5,157 nt of DNA from JBBRLG01 sp038231495 (GTDB lineage Bacteria; Planctomycetota; Planctomycetia; Gemmatales; Gemmataceae), in contig JBBRLG010000532.1 in the NCBI GenBank assembly GCA_038231495.1, positions 1 through 5,157 of the forward strand. The letters are read 5' to 3'. The notes below the pieces were generated by a model. The model made no database searches, was not told the origin of the DNA, and worked only from the letters and a program-made list of their open reading frames with translations. Of the stretch, positions 4,814 through 5,157 are shown piece after piece; the first letter of the stretch is position 1; every line of letters begins with the position of its first letter. The position numbers were made by a program, and so were the translations under genes.

Positions 4814-5049
4814 CCGGGTGCATTCCCATCCCTACTTGATCTTCCCCGTGGGCACGCAGGTCGTGACGCTCGTGGACATTCTCGGCTCCGCTGACTGAGG
4901 CGAACCTCGGCTTCCATCGCGGCGAGTACGACCGCCTGCGGAGCAAGCTCCAACAGGCACACGAGGTAAGCGTTTTGCCGGAAACTCCGCGGGAGAAAGA
5001 GGCGTTGAATCGTCTTGGGCGTAACCGGCCTTCCGCTACCCTGCCATAG
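4806..5049 (+). pseudogene. Internally deleted gene: N-terminal and C-terminal pieces joined out of frame (possible COG3541-type nucleotidyltransferase)
   Basis: A GTG start at 4806 overlaps the DUF4291 stop by 8 bp and opens a protein-like N-terminus, VTDRVHSHPYLIFPVGTQ then VVTLVDILGSAD, which stops at 4896-4898. From about 4891 another frame runs to a TAG at 5047-5049 and reads TEANLGFHRGEYDRLRSKLQ, QAHEVSVLPETPREKEALNR, which looks like the amphipathic C-terminus of a larger protein. The middle is missing, so the simplest reading is one large deletion. I recall similar N-terminal (HPYLIFPVGTQVVT...) and C-terminal (EYERLR...LPE.P....ALN) sequences from planctomycete nucleotidyltransferase-domain proteins, but the catalytic core is absent here, so the identity is tentative. 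The alternative is a genuine 30-residue peptide followed by unrelated coding debris. Confidence 0.5.
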
Positions 5050-5157
5050 CATAGTGAGGCGCTGCCAATTCTCGGTAAGGATAGAGCCGTTGTGTCTCCT
5101 GCTCAATGCGGTACGCCTGATATTCCTCCCACTGGCCGCTGACGTACACGCTGCGCA
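5036..5157 (-). CDS. C-terminal end of an unrecognised minus-strand protein (5' end outside window)
   Basis: The minus strand is open from the window edge to a TAG at 5038-5036. It gives 39 residues that read like natural protein: RSVYVSGQWEEYQAYRIEQE then TQRLYPYRELAAPHYAMAG. The Tyr/Glu/Gln-rich, helical composition contrasts with the Arg/Ser/Cys-rich content of the competing minus frame that continues to 4666, so this frame is the better candidate. It converges on the degraded gene and overlaps that gene's last 14 bases. No family is recognised. A transposase, integrase or plain hypothetical protein are all possible. The true gene would extend beyond 5157. Confidence 0.5.
   Translation of the reverse strand, partial: RSVYVSGQWEEYQAYRIEQETQRLYPYRELAAPHYAMAG

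Noticed and set aside
4666..5106. 146-codon minus-strand frame across the end of DUF4291 and the degraded gene
   Set aside because: It is antisense to the DUF4291 C-terminus and has Arg/Ser/Pro-rich content. The neighbouring minus frame ending at 5036 looks far more protein-like.

Overview
The window is GC-rich and looks like the chromosome of a planctomycete, most likely a Gemmata-type (Gemmataceae) bacterium. The main reason is the central gene pair. A membrane-anchored DUF1549/DUF1553 protein is followed, with a short overlap, by a twin-arginine-exported DUF1501 protein, and this arrangement is typical of Planctomycetota. The accessory content (a PcfJ-like remnant, a DUF4291 gene and C/G-run palindromic repeats) also fits large planctomycete genomes. 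The taxonomic call is inference from protein families, not from a marker gene.

Layout. Positions 1-126 hold the last 41 codons of an unrecognised gene with a Lys/Pro-rich tail. A roughly 600-bp gene-free stretch follows. It starts with an 18-bp perfect hairpin (160-204), continues with a cluster of the 10-mer TGGCAAGGGT in both orientations (352-499), and ends at a consensus TATAAT box (724-729) about 30 bp before the next start codon. Positions 760-2370 encode the DUF1549/DUF1553 protein and 2358-3626 the DUF1501 protein. The two overlap by 13 bp and are probably one translationally coupled, cell-envelope-directed operon, closed by hairpins at 3655-3700.

The right third is a patchwork of decayed and mobile DNA. 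On the minus strand, 3736-3987 is the C-terminal remnant of a PcfJ-like protein. Next comes a 138-bp non-coding mobile element (3988-4125). It has 12-bp perfect terminal inverted repeats beginning GTAA, internal C7/G7 palindromes, and a perfect 8-bp target duplication GAAAATGG on both sides, so it is a clear MITE-like insertion, most consistent with mobilisation by an IS66-type transposase. The insertion lies at the 5' edge of a complete DUF4291 gene (4130-4813), and the target duplication copies one possible start codon of that gene. Overlapping the DUF4291 stop codon, behind a strong AAGGAG ribosome-binding site, is the start of a second gene (4806). Only its N-terminal and C-terminal ends appear to survive, joined out of frame (4806-5049). 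I read it as an internally deleted gene, possibly a COG3541-type nucleotidyltransferase. The window closes with the C-terminal end of an unidentified minus-strand gene (5036-5157).

The most notable content is the intact MITE with its target duplication, the degraded DUF4291-linked gene pair, and the inverted/direct TGGCAAGGGT cluster upstream of the DUF1549-DUF1501 operon. I do not see a complete novel defence or conflict system in these 5 kb.
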